A stretch of 64,000 nt of DNA from Hymenobacter canadensis. GTDB lineage: Bacteria > Bacteroidota > Bacteroidia > Cytophagales > Hymenobacteraceae. Each line of letters begins with the position of its first letter. The stretch's first letter is position 1. The notes beneath the pieces were generated by a model that was not told the origin of the DNA, ran no database searches, and saw only the letters and a list, made by a program, of their open reading frames with translations. The stretch covers positions 2,604,001 to 2,668,000 of the forward strand of contig NZ_CP114767.1 of NCBI RefSeq assembly GCF_027359925.1. Reading direction: 5' to 3'. Shown here one piece after another: positions 25,208 through 33,765 of the stretch. Position numbers and translations under genes: made by a program.

Positions 25208-27832
25208 CTACAGCACCACAATGCGGCGCGTAACCTCGCGGCCGCCCGGGGCGCCGATGCGTAGCAGGAACGTACCTGGCTCCAAGCCCCGGGTATCGAG
25301 GGTCTGCTGGGCGGTGTTTTCGGTGGTCAGGTCGAGGCGCAGGCGGCCGGTCAGGTCGAACAGCCGGATGCGCAGAGCCTGGTCGCGGGGCCCGACGATG
25401 GTGAGTGGCTCGCCGGCCGTCACCGGCACCGGGTACACCAGCACATCGGCTGGGGCGCGCAGGAAGAAGGCGGCTTCCACCGCGCTGTAGTACACGCGGC
25501 CGTTGTCGAGCTCCAGCCGGGCCCGGTATTCGGCGCGCCCGGGCGCGGGGCGGGGGTCGGTCAGGAGCAGCGTGAGGCCGGGCACGGGGCTGATGGTTTG
25601 CACCGGGCCGAAGCTGCCATCGGGGGCGCGGCGCTCCAGGGCCACCTGCCGCAGCTGGTAGGTGCTGCTCAGCAGCAGCCGGAAGCGCACGGTGTCAGCC
25701 ACAGGCTGCACCGGCAGAAACGAGCGGATGTAGCAGCCGTTGTTGGTGGGCCCGGCATCCACGGTCAGGCTTTGCTCGCGCAGCCGGCCGCCAACGCGGG
25801 GCGCCACGGCGAAGTAGCGGGCGGCGGCCTCGGCGGGCGGCAGCGTCAGGGTGGTATCCGTGAGCAGGCGGTAGGGCTCGAGGTGGGTGGCGCCGAGGCG
25901 GTACAGCTGATACTGGGTGGCGCCGGGCACGCGGCTCCAAGCCAGCCGGGTTTCCTCGGGGCAGCTATAGAGCACCTGCAGAGTTGGAGGCGCGGCCACA
26001 AAAAACGTGTCCGACTCCACCGTTTCTGAGCCCGACTGCAGCCGCAGCCGGCCCAGCGTGGGCGTGGTGGGGGTGGTCCAGCGCAGCGTCTGCGGGGCCA
26101 GATCTGCGTTACTCACCAAACTCCAGGCGGTCTGGCCCGCCGGCTGAAACTCCAGCCGGGCGGTAGTGGCTGGCCCGGCCCACTGCCAGCGCAGCAGCGC
26201 CGTCTCTGCCGCCCGCAGGTTGCGGGCCGAAGTCGGGTGCACCCACGTCAACCCCGATTCCAGCTCGAAGGCCAGGCTGTAGGCCTGGGGGCCCTGCGTT
26301 AGCTGGTAGCCCCGCACGCGCAGCTCATAGGTGCCGGCGGCGGGCAGGTCGAGGGTGATTTGCTCGGCATTGTCGCGGTGATTGGGGCGGCGGCGGGCAG
26401 GGCGGGCCAGCGAATCGGGGTGCGGATAGGCGCTGAGCGTCCAGGGCAGCCAGCGCTGGCCGTCGGTGGGGCGCACCAAGGTCAGGTCTAGGTCGTTGAG
26501 CAGCGGGGTGGCGGCGTTGGCGGCGGCGGCGGGGTCGGTCCAGCACAGGGTGGCCTTGAGCCGATGCACGCCGGCCGGCACCGTCAGCGTGAATACCTGC
26601 TCCTGCCCGGCCGCCACGCTGCCGCCCCGAAACCGGCCGTCGAGCATGGTCTGCACGGCGCCCAGGGCGTCTACTTGGCCGTAACCGGCCACAAAATCGA
26701 CGTTGGGCCGACCGGTATCATCGGCCGTGTTCAGCAGCACGGCCCGCAGCAGCGCCGCCGAGGGTAGCACGCCGCTGCGTTGCCGGTGCGCGTGCTGGGC
26801 CAGCAAGCTCACGCCCGACACCAGCGCCGCCGCATCGGAGCTGCCGCCCTCGCCGAAGGCCACCAGTTCGGGCTTCACGCGGCCGTCGGCGGCGGGGCCG
26901 CGGGAGCTGAGCGGGGCCACCTGGCCTAGGGCATCGGTAGCGCCCACGCTCAGGGTGTTTTTGGCGTTTTTGAATTCCCCGGTGAGGTTGGCGGTGGCCG
27001 CCAGCCCGGCGTAGGGGCCGGCCGGCGCGGGCCGGTTACCGGAGTTGCCGGCCGAGAAGACGTGCAGCAGCGTGGGATACTGCGCGGCCTGCTCGTCGTA
27101 GGCGCGGGCCTCCTGGCCGTAGAAATTCTCCACGCTCACCCCATAGGAGTGGTTCTGCACCGACACGCCCTGCGCTGCCAGGCCGGGGCCGTCGTCGGGC
27201 AGCAGGTTGGCGTAGCTGGACTGGGCAATGCGGGCCTGCCAGGCGGCGCCTTTGCCGTTGGGGCCGGAGTTGCCGCCGCCCGCAATCAGGGTGGCCATGG
27301 TGGTGGCGTGCGAGTTCAGCAGCGCGGCCTGCGGATCGGGGTTTACGAGGCGGCCCCGGAAGTCGAGGTCGTTGAGGTCGAGGGGGGCTTCCTTCACCGA
27401 AACCGTGAGGCCCTGCCCGGTAAGCTGGGGGTAGCGGGCGTGCACGGCCGTGACCTTATTGGCCGTGAAGTCGGTTCCGTTGACCAGCCGCTCGGGCCGG
27501 GCCTCCCGGTCGGCGGCCTGCACGAAGCTCACCCAGGGGCAGGCGGCCAGCGCGGGGGCGGCCACGCCGCGCACGCGCAGCAGCCGGGGCTGGCGCGGCT
27601 CGGGCTGCACGGTGGCGGCCGGGTACGTGCGCGCCAGCCACTCCCGGAACGCAGCAGCATCGGTTACGCTCACGCGCAGCAGGCGCGGGGCGCGGGCTTC
27701 GGCGAGGCCGGGCGCCAGCCGGCCGTCGGGCCGATTTTGCTGCTGGGCCTGCCCGGTGCTCAGGCCTGCTCCGGCCGCCAGTATTCCCATGAATAAACGG
27801 AACCTGATTCGGCGAAAAAGAGCAGCAGACAT
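25208..27832 (-). CDS. T9SS-exported subtilisin-like (S8) peptidase homologue with Asp-to-Glu change
   Basis: 874 residues from ATG 27830-27832. Signal peptide 1-29. S8 domain: His in LLNSHATTMA (H174), oxyanion Asn in FSAGNSG (N263), and Ser in GGSSDAAALVSG (S332). The Asp motif normally reading VxVxDTG is VSVKEAPLDLND, so Glu148 occupies the Asp position. After the catalytic domain come a CUB-like beta domain and two beta-sandwich/FN3-like modules. The final 80 residues (VLVYPVPVTAGEPLTI to the end) are a type A T9SS sorting domain, so the protein is secreted or surface-attached. Either a degenerate peptidase or a Bacteroidota subfamily using Glu. Confidence 0.88.
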   Translation of the reverse strand: MSAALFRRIRFRLFMGILAAGAGLSTGQAQQQNRPDGRLAPGLAEARAPRLLRVSVTDAAAFREWLARTYPAATVQPEPRQPRLLRVRGVAAPALAACPWVSFVQAADREARPERLVNGTDFTANKVTAVHARYPQLTGQGLTVSVKEAPLDLNDLDFRGRLVNPDPQAALLNSHATTMATLIAGGGNSGPNGKGAAWQARIAQSSYANLLPDDGPGLAAQGVSVQNHSYGVSVENFYGQEARAYDEQAAQYPTLLHVFSAGNSGNRPAPAGPYAGLAATANLTGEFKNAKNTLSVGATDALGQVAPLSSRGPAADGRVKPELVAFGEGGSSDAAALVSGVSLLAQHAHRQRSGVLPSAALLRAVLLNTADDTGRPNVDFVAGYGQVDALGAVQTMLDGRFRGGSVAAGQEQVFTLTVPAGVHRLKATLCWTDPAAAANAATPLLNDLDLTLVRPTDGQRWLPWTLSAYPHPDSLARPARRRPNHRDNAEQITLDLPAAGTYELRVRGYQLTQGPQAYSLAFELESGLTWVHPTSARNLRAAETALLRWQWAGPATTARLEFQPAGQTAWSLVSNADLAPQTLRWTTPTTPTLGRLRLQSGSETVESDTFFVAAPPTLQVLYSCPEETRLAWSRVPGATQYQLYRLGATHLEPYRLLTDTTLTLPPAEAAARYFAVAPRVGGRLREQSLTVDAGPTNNGCYIRSFLPVQPVADTVRFRLLLSSTYQLRQVALERRAPDGSFGPVQTISPVPGLTLLLTDPRPAPGRAEYRARLELDNGRVYYSAVEAAFFLRAPADVLVYPVPVTAGEPLTIVGPRDQALRIRLFDLTGRLRLDLTTENTAQQTLDTRGLEPGTFLLRIGAPGGREVTRRIVVL

Positions 27833-27971
27833 AACGGAGAAATGGTTGTGGCAGAGCAAACAGGACGGTAAAGAACAACCAGCGTCGTTCTATCCAAATG
27901 TAGGCAGAAATCTGCCAGTCCGGCTGGTGTAACAGCACGCCGAAACCGTCGGTTCAACGGCCGGTTAGCCC

Positions 27972-28005
27972 AAAAAAAAGAGCCTACCAACGGGTAGGCT
28001 CTTTT
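27972..28005 (-). terminator. Terminator of the alcohol dehydrogenase gene
   Basis: Perfect 13-bp stem (27976-27988 with 27993-28005), AACG loop, with an eight-T run on the minus strand; 17 bases after the dehydrogenase stop. Confidence 0.85.
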
Positions 28006-28021
28006 GCAGAAGCGGCCAGGT

Positions 28022-29185
28022 CTAGGGCTTGAGCACCACTTTGGTGCAGTTATCCTTTTTGTTGCGGAAAATATCGTAACCGTGGGCAGCCTCCGACAGC
28101 GGCAGGCGGTGCGAGATGATGTCGTCGAGCACCACTTTGCCCTCTATCACATACTGCAGCAGCTTGTCGATGTGCTTCTGGGCCGGCGCCTGACCGCCGC
28201 GCAGGGTGATGCCTTTGTCGAAAAACTGGCCAATGGGAAAATTGTCGAACGGCGTGGCGTACACGCCCAGCACCGTCACGGTGCCGCCCCGGCGCACGGC
28301 GCTCATGCAGGCCTCCAGCACTTTGGGCGAGCCTTTTTCCAGGTTGAGCACGGCCTTGGCGCGGTCCAGCAGGTCGCGGTCGGGCTCGAAGCCCACGCAT
28401 TCCACGCACACATCGGCGCCGCGGCCCTCGCTCATGGCCCGGATCTGCTCGATGACGTCTTTGGCGTTGTCCCAGAGAATGGTTTCGGCCTGGGCCGATT
28501 TCTTCGCCAGATCCAGCCGGTACTGCTGGGTATCGACGATGACGACCCGGCCGGCCCCGCGCAGCCACGCCGACTTGGCGGCCATGATGCCCACCGGCCC
28601 GGCCCCGAAAATGGCCACAAACTCGCCACCCTTCACGTCGGCCCAGTCGATGCCGGAGTAGCCGGTCGGGAAGATGTCGGTCAGGAACAGGGCCTGCTCG
28701 TCGGTCAGCGAATCGGGGATGACGCGGGGGCCGTAGTCGGCGTAGGGTACGCGCACGTACTCGGCCTGGCCGCCATTGTAGCCGCCGTAGAGGTCGGTGT
28801 AGCCGAACAGGGCGCCGCCTTTCTCGGTCAGCAGGCCGCCTTCGGGGCCGTAGTGGTCGGGGTTGGAGTTTTCGCAGTGGCCGGGCAGCTCGTGGTTGCA
28901 GAAGTAGCAGGTGCCGCAGGCAATCGGAAACGGCACCACCACCCGGTCGCCGACCTTGATTTTGCCGCCGACTCCCTTCCCAACTTCCTCCACGATGCCC
29001 ATGAACTCGTGGCCCAGCACCATGGGCCGAGGCTGCGGAATGCTCCCGTTGTAGATGTGCAGGTCGGAGCCGCAGATGGCCGTGCTGGTCACCCGGATAA
29101 TGGCGTCGCGGGCGTCTTCAATCTTCGGATCATCCACGGTGTCTACGCGGACGTCCTTCATTCCATGATACACGAGAGCTTTCAT
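28022..29185 (-). CDS. Zinc-dependent alcohol dehydrogenase (MDR family, formaldehyde-dehydrogenase-like)
   Basis: 387 residues. Catalytic zinc ligands C38 and H59 with E60 (ICGSD; GHEFMG), structural zinc cysteines C90, C93, C96 and C104, and the NAD(P) Rossmann motif FGAGPVG near residue 192. The long insertion around 110-140 (NPDHYGPEGGLL, YGGYNGGQAEYVRVPYAD) is typical of the glutathione-independent formaldehyde dehydrogenase-like branch. Cytoplasmic oxidoreductase; substrate not fixed. Single gene with terminator. Confidence 0.9.
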   Translation of the reverse strand: MKALVYHGMKDVRVDTVDDPKIEDARDAIIRVTSTAICGSDLHIYNGSIPQPRPMVLGHEFMGIVEEVGKGVGGKIKVGDRVVVPFPIACGTCYFCNHELPGHCENSNPDHYGPEGGLLTEKGGALFGYTDLYGGYNGGQAEYVRVPYADYGPRVIPDSLTDEQALFLTDIFPTGYSGIDWADVKGGEFVAIFGAGPVGIMAAKSAWLRGAGRVVIVDTQQYRLDLAKKSAQAETILWDNAKDVIEQIRAMSEGRGADVCVECVGFEPDRDLLDRAKAVLNLEKGSPKVLEACMSAVRRGGTVTVLGVYATPFDNFPIGQFFDKGITLRGGQAPAQKHIDKLLQYVIEGKVVLDDIISHRLPLSEAAHGYDIFRNKKDNCTKVVLKP

Positions 29186-29318
29186 AAGCGGCGGAGTATG
29201 GGAGGAAGAAAAACAGGAGCCACGCAGCCTGCGCGGCCCTACTTTATTCCTAACGGCCTACCTCTGCTAGAGTTATGGCTCGGCTTCGCCGGCCGAGACG
29301 GTTCCGGCCGCTCCTACC

Positions 29319-30269
29319 CTACAGCTTGTACACCTGCAGGCCCGCCTGCGTGAACAGGTAGGCATAGTTCTCGCCCAGCAGCACCTGGCGCACTTCTGCC
29401 ACGGGCACGCCGGCAGGCAGGGGCACCGTACGCTGCGCCAGCGTATAGAGCTGGAACAGCTGCACGGCGCCATCGGCCAGAAAATACAGCTCATCGGCGC
29501 GGAAGCCCACGGTGCTGAGGCCCGGGAAAGGCAGCTTTTTACGGTAGTTGCCCAGGTTGTCGAACACGTAGATGCCATTCACCCGGTCTACCAGGTAGAG
29601 GTTGTTCTGGTATTCGCGCAGAAACCGGAAATCGGGCCGAGAGCGGCCAATCAGCAGGTCGAGGGGCGTGGACACGGTGAAGCGCCGAGTGGCGGCATCG
29701 AATTGCCGCAGCGTCAGGTCCGACTCGTTGAGCAGCCAGAGCCGGTCGTCGGGGGCCAGGGTGGCGGCCCGGGCGGTGCCGTCGAGCAGGTCCAGCAGGT
29801 TGAATTCGCCCAGCGGCGCCGCGAACCTATCCAGCAGCAGCAGCTGTTGGCGGTCGTCGTAGAACACCAGAATCTTGGTGGTATTCCAGGCTTCCAGCTG
29901 GGCCACGTGGCCAGGCTGGGGCGGCGAATACACGTTCAGGGCCTGCCCGTCGGGGCCGTACTGGTGGATATTGTCGCGCGAGTCAGCCACGTATAGGTTA
30001 CCGCGGCGGTCCAGCGACGCCACGCCGGGCTGGGGCAGCGCAATGGTGCGCACCAGCTGCCAAGCGCCGGTACCGGCGGCAAGCGCCTGGGTTGCGGCCG
30101 GGGCGGCAGCGGCTGGCGCCGGCTTGCCGGGCGGCACCACCGAGGCCGGCGTGGGGGCCGTGGTCTGAGCTTGGCTTAGAAGTGAGCACTGAGAACTAAG
30201 AACTGAGAAGATAATGGCTATACGAAGCCAACGCTGTGCCCTAGCCGTTGCACTTCTCACTTCTCCCAT
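29319..30269 (-). CDS. Secreted beta-propeller-like protein; start and signal peptide lie in a repeat
   Basis: 316 residues from ATG 30267-30269; the frame stays open into lpxH but that part is a shadow of lpxH. The N terminus MGEVRSATARAQRWLR then IAIIFSVLSSQCSLLSQAQ works as a signal peptide, and most of it is encoded by the inverted repeat at 30176-30300. After an Ala/Pro linker (35-65) come propeller phrases (VASLDRRGNLYVADSRDN, LAPDDRLWLLNES, YQNNLYLVDRVNGIYVFD, VGFRADELYFLADGAV). Sits 22 bases after the lpxH stop on the same strand, so probably last in the lutC-lpxH operon. Function unknown. Confidence 0.75.
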   Translation of the reverse strand: MGEVRSATARAQRWLRIAIIFSVLSSQCSLLSQAQTTAPTPASVVPPGKPAPAAAAPAATQALAAGTGAWQLVRTIALPQPGVASLDRRGNLYVADSRDNIHQYGPDGQALNVYSPPQPGHVAQLEAWNTTKILVFYDDRQQLLLLDRFAAPLGEFNLLDLLDGTARAATLAPDDRLWLLNESDLTLRQFDAATRRFTVSTPLDLLIGRSRPDFRFLREYQNNLYLVDRVNGIYVFDNLGNYRKKLPFPGLSTVGFRADELYFLADGAVQLFQLYTLAQRTVPLPAGVPVAEVRQVLLGENYAYLFTQAGLQVYKL

Positions 30270-30300
30270 CTCATTTCTCACTTCTAGCTTCTTACTTCTC
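30176..30300. repeat. Heptamer-built imperfect inverted repeat at the lpxH / propeller gene junction
   Basis: Core arms 30176-30210 and 30253-30287 (27 of 35 positions pair), both made of AGAAGTGA-like words with period near 7; the right side extends to the lpxH stop codon at 30292. It shares its words with the element at 6831-6898. Confidence 0.75.
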
Positions 30301-31083
30301 GAAATGCTGCAATGCCAGGTCCGTACCATCATAGACGCCATAGGAGCAATAATTGACCCACTCGCCGAGGTTGAGGTAGCGGCTGCCGGGTGCAACCTGT
30401 ACGTCGAGCGGCAGGTGGCGGTGGCCGAACACGTAATAGTCGTGGTGGAAACGCTTTTCCAGCTCCCGGCAATACACCAGCAGCCACTCGTCCTCGCCGA
30501 AATACTGCGCATCGGCGGCGGCGTTCTGAATGCGGCTGCGGCGACTCCAGCGGTTGGCAATACCGATGCCCAGATTGGGGTGCAGGCGCGCAAACAGCCA
30601 CTGCGACATCGGCGAAGCAAACACGCGCTTCAGCATCTTATAGGTGTAGTCCTTGGGGCCCAGGCCGTCGCCGTGCCCGATGTGGAACTCGCGCCCACCA
30701 ATCTGCTGGCTCACCGCATGCCGCAGAATCGGAATGCCCAACTCCTTAGTAAAGTAGTCGAACATCCACATATCGTGGTTGCCGGTGAAGAAGATGATGG
30801 GCAGCCCGGCATCGGTCAGCTCGGCCAGCTTGCCCTGCAGCCGGATAAAGCCCCGCGGAATGGCGTGCCGGTATTCAAACCAGAAGTCGAAGATGTCGCC
30901 GAGCAGGTAGATGGCAGCGGCGTCTTTGGCCACTTCATCCAGCCAGCGCACAATTCGCCGCTCCCGCTCCAGCGAGCTGGCGGCATCGGGGGCACCAAGA
31001 TGGAAATCGGAAGCAAAATAGATGCGGCGGCCGGGCGGCAGCGGCAGATCAGGCAGGCGGGGTGGCGGGGTCGGGTTCGTCAT
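30292..31083 (-). CDS. lpxH: UDP-2,3-diacylglucosamine diphosphatase (LpxH-type)
   Basis: 263 residues from ATG 31081-31083. Calcineurin-like metallophosphatase motifs in order: SDFHLG (D26, H28), GDIFDFW (D63), GNHDMW (N102-D104), HGDGLG and GHRH. The set and the length match Bacteroidota LpxH, which cleaves UDP-2,3-diacylglucosamine to lipid X at the inner-membrane face, step four of lipid A synthesis. Its 5' end overlaps the preceding lutC-like gene by 35 bases, implying translational coupling. Confidence 0.9.
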   Translation of the reverse strand: MTNPTPPPRLPDLPLPPGRRIYFASDFHLGAPDAASSLERERRIVRWLDEVAKDAAAIYLLGDIFDFWFEYRHAIPRGFIRLQGKLAELTDAGLPIIFFTGNHDMWMFDYFTKELGIPILRHAVSQQIGGREFHIGHGDGLGPKDYTYKMLKRVFASPMSQWLFARLHPNLGIGIANRWSRRSRIQNAAADAQYFGEDEWLLVYCRELEKRFHHDYYVFGHRHLPLDVQVAPGSRYLNLGEWVNYCSYGVYDGTDLALQHFEK

Positions 31084-31714
31084 CCAGCAAAAACAGGGCG
31101 AGGCTGCGCGGGCCGTGGGCACCGAGCACAAGGGTCTTTTCAATATCAGCCGTGCGGCTGGGGCCGGTCGTGAGCGAAATCATCGACGGCAGATGGTCGG
31201 GGCCGTAGTGGGCCTGTAGGCGCTGCAGCGCGTCGCCGATGTCGGCCACGACCTGGGAGGTGCGCGCAAACACTAGGTGCTGATCGGGATAGATGCTGAG
31301 GCGGCGGCCGCTGCCGGTGGCGGCACTCACCAGCACGCTGCCCGTGCGGGCAATCAGGGCCTCACAGGTGGTCAGGCCCGCATCGGCGTGAGCCAGGAAG
31401 TCGGTTTCGTCCTGCCGGAACACGAGGCCGCCCGCGTGCAGCAGCTTCTTCAGCTCCGGCTCCCACACGTAGAGGTTGTCGAGTTCTTTCTCCTTTTTGT
31501 AGGCGAAAAGCTGGTCGTAGAAATGCTCTTCCGACTCGCAGAAATACAGCTGCCCGCCCACGCGCACGAAGCTCTCGGCAAAGGCAATGGCCAGGTCGTC
31601 GGCCGCCACCGGGTGCAGCGGGGCCGTGAAGTCGGGCGCGGGCTTGGGCGGCGTGGGCTGCCGAAGCGCTTCACGGATGCGGCGCAGAACAATGTCGCGG
31701 GACGATTCGGGCAT
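31049..31714 (-). CDS. LutC/YkgG-type LUD-domain protein
   Basis: 221 residues. Start ATG 31712-31714 chosen because a TATCTTTG -7 box sits at 31719-31726, so transcription should begin at about the ATG itself. The LUD domain shows DAGLTTCEALIARTGSVLV and SLTTGPSRTADIEKTLVLGAHGPR, the core of lactate-utilisation subunit C. LutC works with LutA and LutB in L-lactate oxidation, but neither is present in the window. Many Bacteroidota carry this gene alone, next to lpxH or ftsH/birA genes, so its real role may differ. Confidence 0.88.
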   Translation of the reverse strand: MPESSRDIVLRRIREALRQPTPPKPAPDFTAPLHPVAADDLAIAFAESFVRVGGQLYFCESEEHFYDQLFAYKKEKELDNLYVWEPELKKLLHAGGLVFRQDETDFLAHADAGLTTCEALIARTGSVLVSAATGSGRRLSIYPDQHLVFARTSQVVADIGDALQRLQAHYGPDHLPSMISLTTGPSRTADIEKTLVLGAHGPRSLALFLLDDEPDPATPPA

Positions 31715-32042
31715 AGCCCAAAGATAACAGGCCCGCCCGGACCAGCGGCCTCGTGAATATTTTTCGCCCAAATGGCCCAATAAGAGGACTCATTTGGCGG
31801 ACCATTTTGGGACCAGCCGAATAGCGCGTGGCAGCCTTCAGATCAATTCATCCGGCACTCACCGACAATTTCAAGGTATTGGAATAGTATCAGATAGGGT
31901 TTCAGCGACATTTCACTTTAATGTACTTATTATCTGCAGTGTCCCATTTTCTTGTCACTGAATTATATCCTATATTTCTTAACCCTTAGGACACCTAAAA
32001 CCAGCCAAATAGACTTAATTTTGCCTTTCACCATCTCGGTCT
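31715..32042. other. Divergent intergenic region
   Basis: 328 bases between lutC-like gene and the TPR gene at 32043. It becomes AT-rich past 31900 and holds a TAATTTTG box at 32016-32023, 20 bases before the TPR start, plus the lutC -7 box at its left end. No gene seen. Confidence 0.5.
31719..31726 (-). promoter_or_regulatory. -7 box placed for a leaderless lutC-like transcript
   Basis: Minus strand TATCTTTG ends 4 bases before the ATG. With the usual distance from -7 box to start site, the mRNA would begin at or next to the start codon. Confidence 0.5.
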
Positions 32043-33464
32043 ATGGATAAAAATTACTATTTTATACAGGTATTGTCTAGTACACCGGGCTTCGCTCGCT
32101 CTTGGCGGGGCGTTGGTCTGCTAATGGCTTTCATCCTACTGGGGCTGCGTGCCTCGGGCCAGACGCCGGATAGCGCTCTGGTAGACGGCATGCGCAATAT
32201 TTCGCTGGAAAACATTGACGTGGCGCCGGCTGCTGTTGATACCAAAGGCTGGCTGCTGCTCGACAAGGACATTCAGACCGAGCTGGATGGTGCCGTCACG
32301 AACCTCTACAACTCCAAGCACGACCAGGCCGAGAAGCAGTTTCGCTCCCTGCGCCGCCGCTACCCGCAGCACCCCATGCCCTATTTCCTGCTGGGGCTGA
32401 GCCAGTGGTGGAAGATTATGCCCAGCAACGCCACCAACCCGCTGCACGACAAGCTGTTCTTCGCGTACATGGATACGGCCATCACCAAGGGTGAGCGGCT
32501 ATATGAGCTGGATAATAAAAACTACGAGGCCTGCTTTTTCCTGGCGGCCGCCTACGGCTTCGATGCCCGCCTGAACGCTGAGCGCCACAACCTGCGCAAA
32601 GCCACCGTCAGCAGCAAGCGCGCCCTCGACTATCTGGAGCGCAGCAAGGAAGCCAACGGCCTGAGCCCGGAGTTTCTGCTGGGCCAGGGCTTGTTCAACT
32701 ACTACGCCGCCTGGATTGCGGATGAGCACCCGTGGCTGCGGCCTATTCTGCTGCTGTTTCCGAAAGGCAACCGCCAGCTGGGGCTGCAGCAGATTCGCAA
32801 CGTAGCGGCTAATGGCTTCTATACCGGCCCGGAATCCAAGTATTTTCTGCTCAAGATTTTAAGCAGCGAAAAAGAAAACAACCCAGCAGCAGCGCTGCAG
32901 GTAGCGCGCCAGCTCAACACTGCTTACCCCGACAACGGCTACTTCGAGCGGTGCTATGCCATGCTCAGCTTCAACAACGGCGAGTTCCGCAAGTGCGAGC
33001 AGGTCAGCCTCGATATTCTGGACAAGCTCAACCGCGGCATGCCGGGCTACGAGGGATTTGCCGGCCGCTACGCCACCTATTACCTGGGCTGGCTGAACTT
33101 TACCAAGTACAAAAACAAATCCAAGGCCAAGGAGTATTTCCAGCGCTGCATCGTTTTTTCGGAAGTAACCGACCAGATGGGACCCGGCTACTACGTGCAC
33201 GCCAACTACAACTTGGCACGCATTGCCGATGAAGAGCACAACGTGGCCGCTGCCCGCCGCTACTATCAGGTAGTGATGGAAAAAGCCGAGCGCAAATCGG
33301 ACATCTATACCGAAGCCCGTGAGTACCTGAAGACCCGCCGCAACCTGAAAGCTAACTCCGGCATGCGCCAGAGCACAGAGTATTCGGCGGGTCTCGAGCG
33401 TCAGCCTAAGGCCAACGCTAAACCGCAGGCGTCGCAGGAAGGCAAAGGCAAGTTCCGCCAGTAA
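32043..33464 (+). CDS. Secreted TPR-repeat protein
   Basis: 473 residues. An N-terminal hydrophobic helix at about 25-37 followed by LRASGQ suggests a signal peptide with a long n-region; a shorter start is possible at Met 29. The rest is helical, with TPR-like units: AVTNLYNSKHDQAEKQFRSL, YFLLGLSQWWKIM, ACFFLAAAYGFDARL, FAGRYATYYLGWLNFTKY, YVHANYNLARIADEE. A conserved Cytophagales style of protein that is usually annotated simply as TPR; the binding partner is unknown. The C-terminal 50 residues are basic and disordered. Confidence 0.78.
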   Translation: MDKNYYFIQVLSSTPGFARSWRGVGLLMAFILLGLRASGQTPDSALVDGMRNISLENIDVAPAAVDTKGWLLLDKDIQTELDGAVTNLYNSKHDQAEKQFRSLRRRYPQHPMPYFLLGLSQWWKIMPSNATNPLHDKLFFAYMDTAITKGERLYELDNKNYEACFFLAAAYGFDARLNAERHNLRKATVSSKRALDYLERSKEANGLSPEFLLGQGLFNYYAAWIADEHPWLRPILLLFPKGNRQLGLQQIRNVAANGFYTGPESKYFLLKILSSEKENNPAAALQVARQLNTAYPDNGYFERCYAMLSFNNGEFRKCEQVSLDILDKLNRGMPGYEGFAGRYATYYLGWLNFTKYKNKSKAKEYFQRCIVFSEVTDQMGPGYYVHANYNLARIADEEHNVAAARRYYQVVMEKAERKSDIYTEAREYLKTRRNLKANSGMRQSTEYSAGLERQPKANAKPQASQEGKGKFRQ

Positions 33465-33765
33465 CTCCGGCGGCAGTCTGGGCTTCCTTGGCCTCCTTCT
33501 GTTTGCCAGTAGCGCGAAGCATCTGCTCCGTGCCTCGTCGGATAAGGCTGGAGGCAACAACGGAACGGGAATCGTTGGCTTCCGGCGAAATTGAGCAGGC
33601 CTAGCCCTGGCGGCAAAACCCGAAGTAAAGAGTTGCGCTACCGGCTAATGCCCCGCTCTGCTAAAGCACAGGCGATGGCCGAACATCATCGGTGCAGCCA
33701 CGACCTAAAACAAAGAAGCCAGCCCGTTGGGGCTGGCTTCTTTGTTTTGATTAGCGCAGGGCGCC
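33465..33765. other. Convergent intergenic region
   Basis: 301 bases between the TPR gene and ftsH. Apart from the terminator at 33707-33748 I see no gene, promoter or repeat. Confidence 0.5.
33707..33748. terminator. Bidirectional terminator beside ftsH
   Basis: Perfect 19-bp stem (33707-33725 with 33730-33748), GTTG loop, with A- and T-rich outer ends; 18 bases past the ftsH stop. Confidence 0.85.

Noticed and set aside
28004..29353. 449-codon plus-strand open frame over the alcohol dehydrogenase
   Set aside because: Antisense shadow of a gene with intact zinc and NAD motifs.
31049..31714. Lactate utilisation operon
   Set aside because: Only a LutC-like gene is present; LutA and LutB are absent and the neighbours are lpxH and a propeller gene.
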